64,000 nt of DNA, taken from positions 4,278,001 through 4,342,000 of the forward strand of contig NZ_CP044285.1 in NCBI RefSeq assembly GCF_008728635.1. The letters are read 5' to 3'. The notes under the pieces were generated by a model. The model worked only from the letters and a program-made list of their open reading frames with translations, was not told where the DNA came from and did not search any database. This document shows, piece by piece, positions 62,868 through 64,000 of the stretch; position 1 is the stretch's first letter; every line of letters begins with the position of its first letter. This stretch comes from Hymenobacter baengnokdamensis. Lineage in GTDB: Bacteria; Bacteroidota; Bacteroidia; Cytophagales; Hymenobacteraceae. The position numbers were made by a program, and so were the translations under genes.

Positions 62868-64000
62868 ATGGAAGTTCTTAACTATCCCGAGACTACGTTT
62901 GAGAAGCTTCCGGTAGTCATTTTCGAGCACGCGGCGCAGGGAGCTATCCGTATTGCCCAGGAGATTGCGGGCATTATCCGTCACAAGCAGCAGAAAGGCA
63001 AAAAAGCCGTGCTGGGCCTGGCCACCGGCTCGTCGCCCATTGGGGTGTACCAGGAGCTGATTCGCCTGCACCAGCAGGAAGGCCTCAGCTTTGCGAACGT
63101 CGTCACGTTTAACCTCGACGAGTACTATCCCATGCAGCCCGACGAGCTGCAGAGCTACGTCTATTTCATGCACGAGCAGCTGTTCGACCATGTCGACATT
63201 TTGCCCGAAAACATTCACATTCCCGATGGCACGCTGGCCATAGAGCAGGTAAAAGAATACTGCCAGGCGTACGAGCAGCAGATTAAGGACTGCGGAGGGC
63301 TGGATTTGCAGCTGCTTGGCATAGGCCGCACCGGGCACATTGGCTTCAACGAGCCGGGCTCGGCCAGTACCTCGGTTACGCGCCTGGTAAAGCTCGACCC
63401 GCTGACGATTACGGACGCGGCAAAAGACTTTATTAAGGAAGAGTTTGTGCCGCTCCGGGCCCTGACCATGGGCGTGGGCACTATCATGAAGGCCCGCCGG
63501 ATTATCCTCATGGCGTGGGGTGAAAGCAAGGCCCGCATTTTGCAGCAAACTGTGGAGGGACGGATTTCGGATGAGGTGCCCGCTTCCTTTTTGCAAAACC
63601 ATCCGAATGTGAGCGTGGTAGTAGACCAGTGGGCGGCCCTGGAGCTGACTCGCATTAAAACGCCGTGGCTGGTGGGCATGTGCTCGTGGGACGACAACCT
63701 GATTCGGCGGGCCGTCATCTGGCTGAGCTTAAAAATGCAGAAGCCCATTCTGAAGCTTACCGATGAAGACTACAAAGACGGTAGCCTGAGCGACTTGCTG
63801 GTGGAGGCCGGCAATGCGTATAATCTTAACATAAAGGTATTTAACGCCATTCAGCATACAATTACGGGTTGGCCGGGCGGCAAGCCCAACTCAAACGATG
63901 CGCAGCGCCCCGAGCGGGCAGTGCCCGCGAGTAAGCGCTCGCTCGTTTTCAGCCCGCACCCCGACGACGACGTGATTTCCATGGGCGGTACGCTGCTGCG
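62868..64000 (+). CDS. nagB: NagB-like glucosamine-6-phosphate deaminase fused to PIG-L deacetylase (partial)
   Basis: The gene runs off the window; 377 codons are visible from the ATG at 62868. The NagB domain (about 20-285) shows L-G-L-A-T-G-S-S-P-I-G-V-Y (phosphate loop), F-N-L-D-E-Y-Y-P-M, and G-I-G-R-T-G-H-I-G-F-N-E-P-G-S (active site). It converts glucosamine-6-phosphate to fructose-6-phosphate and ammonia. After a linker, L-V-F-S-P-H-P-D-D-D-V-I-S-M-G-G-T begins a PIG-L/LmbE metal site, a deacetylase fold that would act on N-acetylglucosamine-type substrates. Such fusions of about 640 residues are known in Bacteroidetes. The divergent LacI-type gene and upstream repeats point to sugar-dependent control. 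Confidence 0.92.
   Translation, partial: MEVLNYPETTFEKLPVVIFEHAAQGAIRIAQEIAGIIRHKQQKGKKAVLGLATGSSPIGVYQELIRLHQQEGLSFANVVTFNLDEYYPMQPDELQSYVYFMHEQLFDHVDILPENIHIPDGTLAIEQVKEYCQAYEQQIKDCGGLDLQLLGIGRTGHIGFNEPGSASTSVTRLVKLDPLTITDAAKDFIKEEFVPLRALTMGVGTIMKARRIILMAWGESKARILQQTVEGRISDEVPASFLQNHPNVSVVVDQWAALELTRIKTPWLVGMCSWDDNLIRRAVIWLSLKMQKPILKLTDEDYKDGSLSDLLVEAGNAYNLNIKVFNAIQHTITGWPGGKPNSNDAQRPERAVPASKRSLVFSPHPDDDVISMGGTLL

Overview
The window looks like the chromosome of a GC-rich Bacteroidetes bacterium of the Hymenobacter type (Cytophagales). The support is two large Oar-like TonB-dependent receptors, two proteins with type B (gliding-motility-type) secretion tails for the type IX system, sdhCAB with a cytochrome b558-type SdhC, a NagB/PIG-L fusion, DUF4292, almost no Shine-Dalgarno sequences, and several TTG-N20/21-TAnnTTTG promoters of the Bacteroidetes sigma factor. 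All assignments come from reading the sequence; no database search was run.

Layout. 1-1400: the end of a Fur-like gene, a half-size EamA transporter, a small periplasmic protein and tRNA-Ala(GGC). 1.5-8.6 kb: two paralogous outer-membrane receptors, each with its own terminator and a TAnnTTTG element. 8.7-24.8 kb: housekeeping and cell-surface genes (NlpC/P60 lipoprotein, GlcD-like oxidase, amidase, a disordered protein, DinB-like protein, M28 peptidase, cysS, an EEP-family phosphatase/nuclease, a 1222-residue T9SS surface protein, a yeast-type cytosine deaminase). 25.0-34.6 kb: a minus-strand envelope cluster (dut, sugar nucleotidyltransferase, TPR protein, DUF4292 lipoprotein, EnvC-like M23 protein) that is interrupted by plus-strand lipoprotein genes and relics, and by a toxin-tail/small-gene pair. 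34.7-41.2 kb: M3 peptidase, PaaE-like reductase, M23 peptidase, polyprenyl synthase, alpha/beta hydrolase, folK. 41.4-46.1 kb: an accessory island, partly AT-rich, with a leucine-rich-repeat protein, an acyltransferase, a MITE, a broken peptidoglycan-amidase-like toxin, its probable immunity gene, an IS630-family element and a palindromic repeat. 46.1-64 kb: fabD, a frameshifted T9SS protein, sdhCAB, a CDF metal transporter, a lipoprotein relic, a GH31 glucosidase, an unusual GT-B/DUF1905/OmdA fusion, and a sugar-control block in which a Gfo/Idh oxidoreductase and a LacI-type regulator diverge from nagB-PIG-L.

The most notable structure is in the non-coding DNA and broken genes. A family of palindromic elements of about 90-116 bp (three copies) overlaps gene ends and supplies stop codons. 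A 122-bp TA-flanked MITE has ends like those of the IS630 copy 1.5 kb away and truncates the toxin gene. The only two G7 runs I noticed in genes both break secreted-protein genes and both need the same -1 shift. Several convergent gene pairs end in very long perfect or near-perfect hairpins, two of which share a core sequence.
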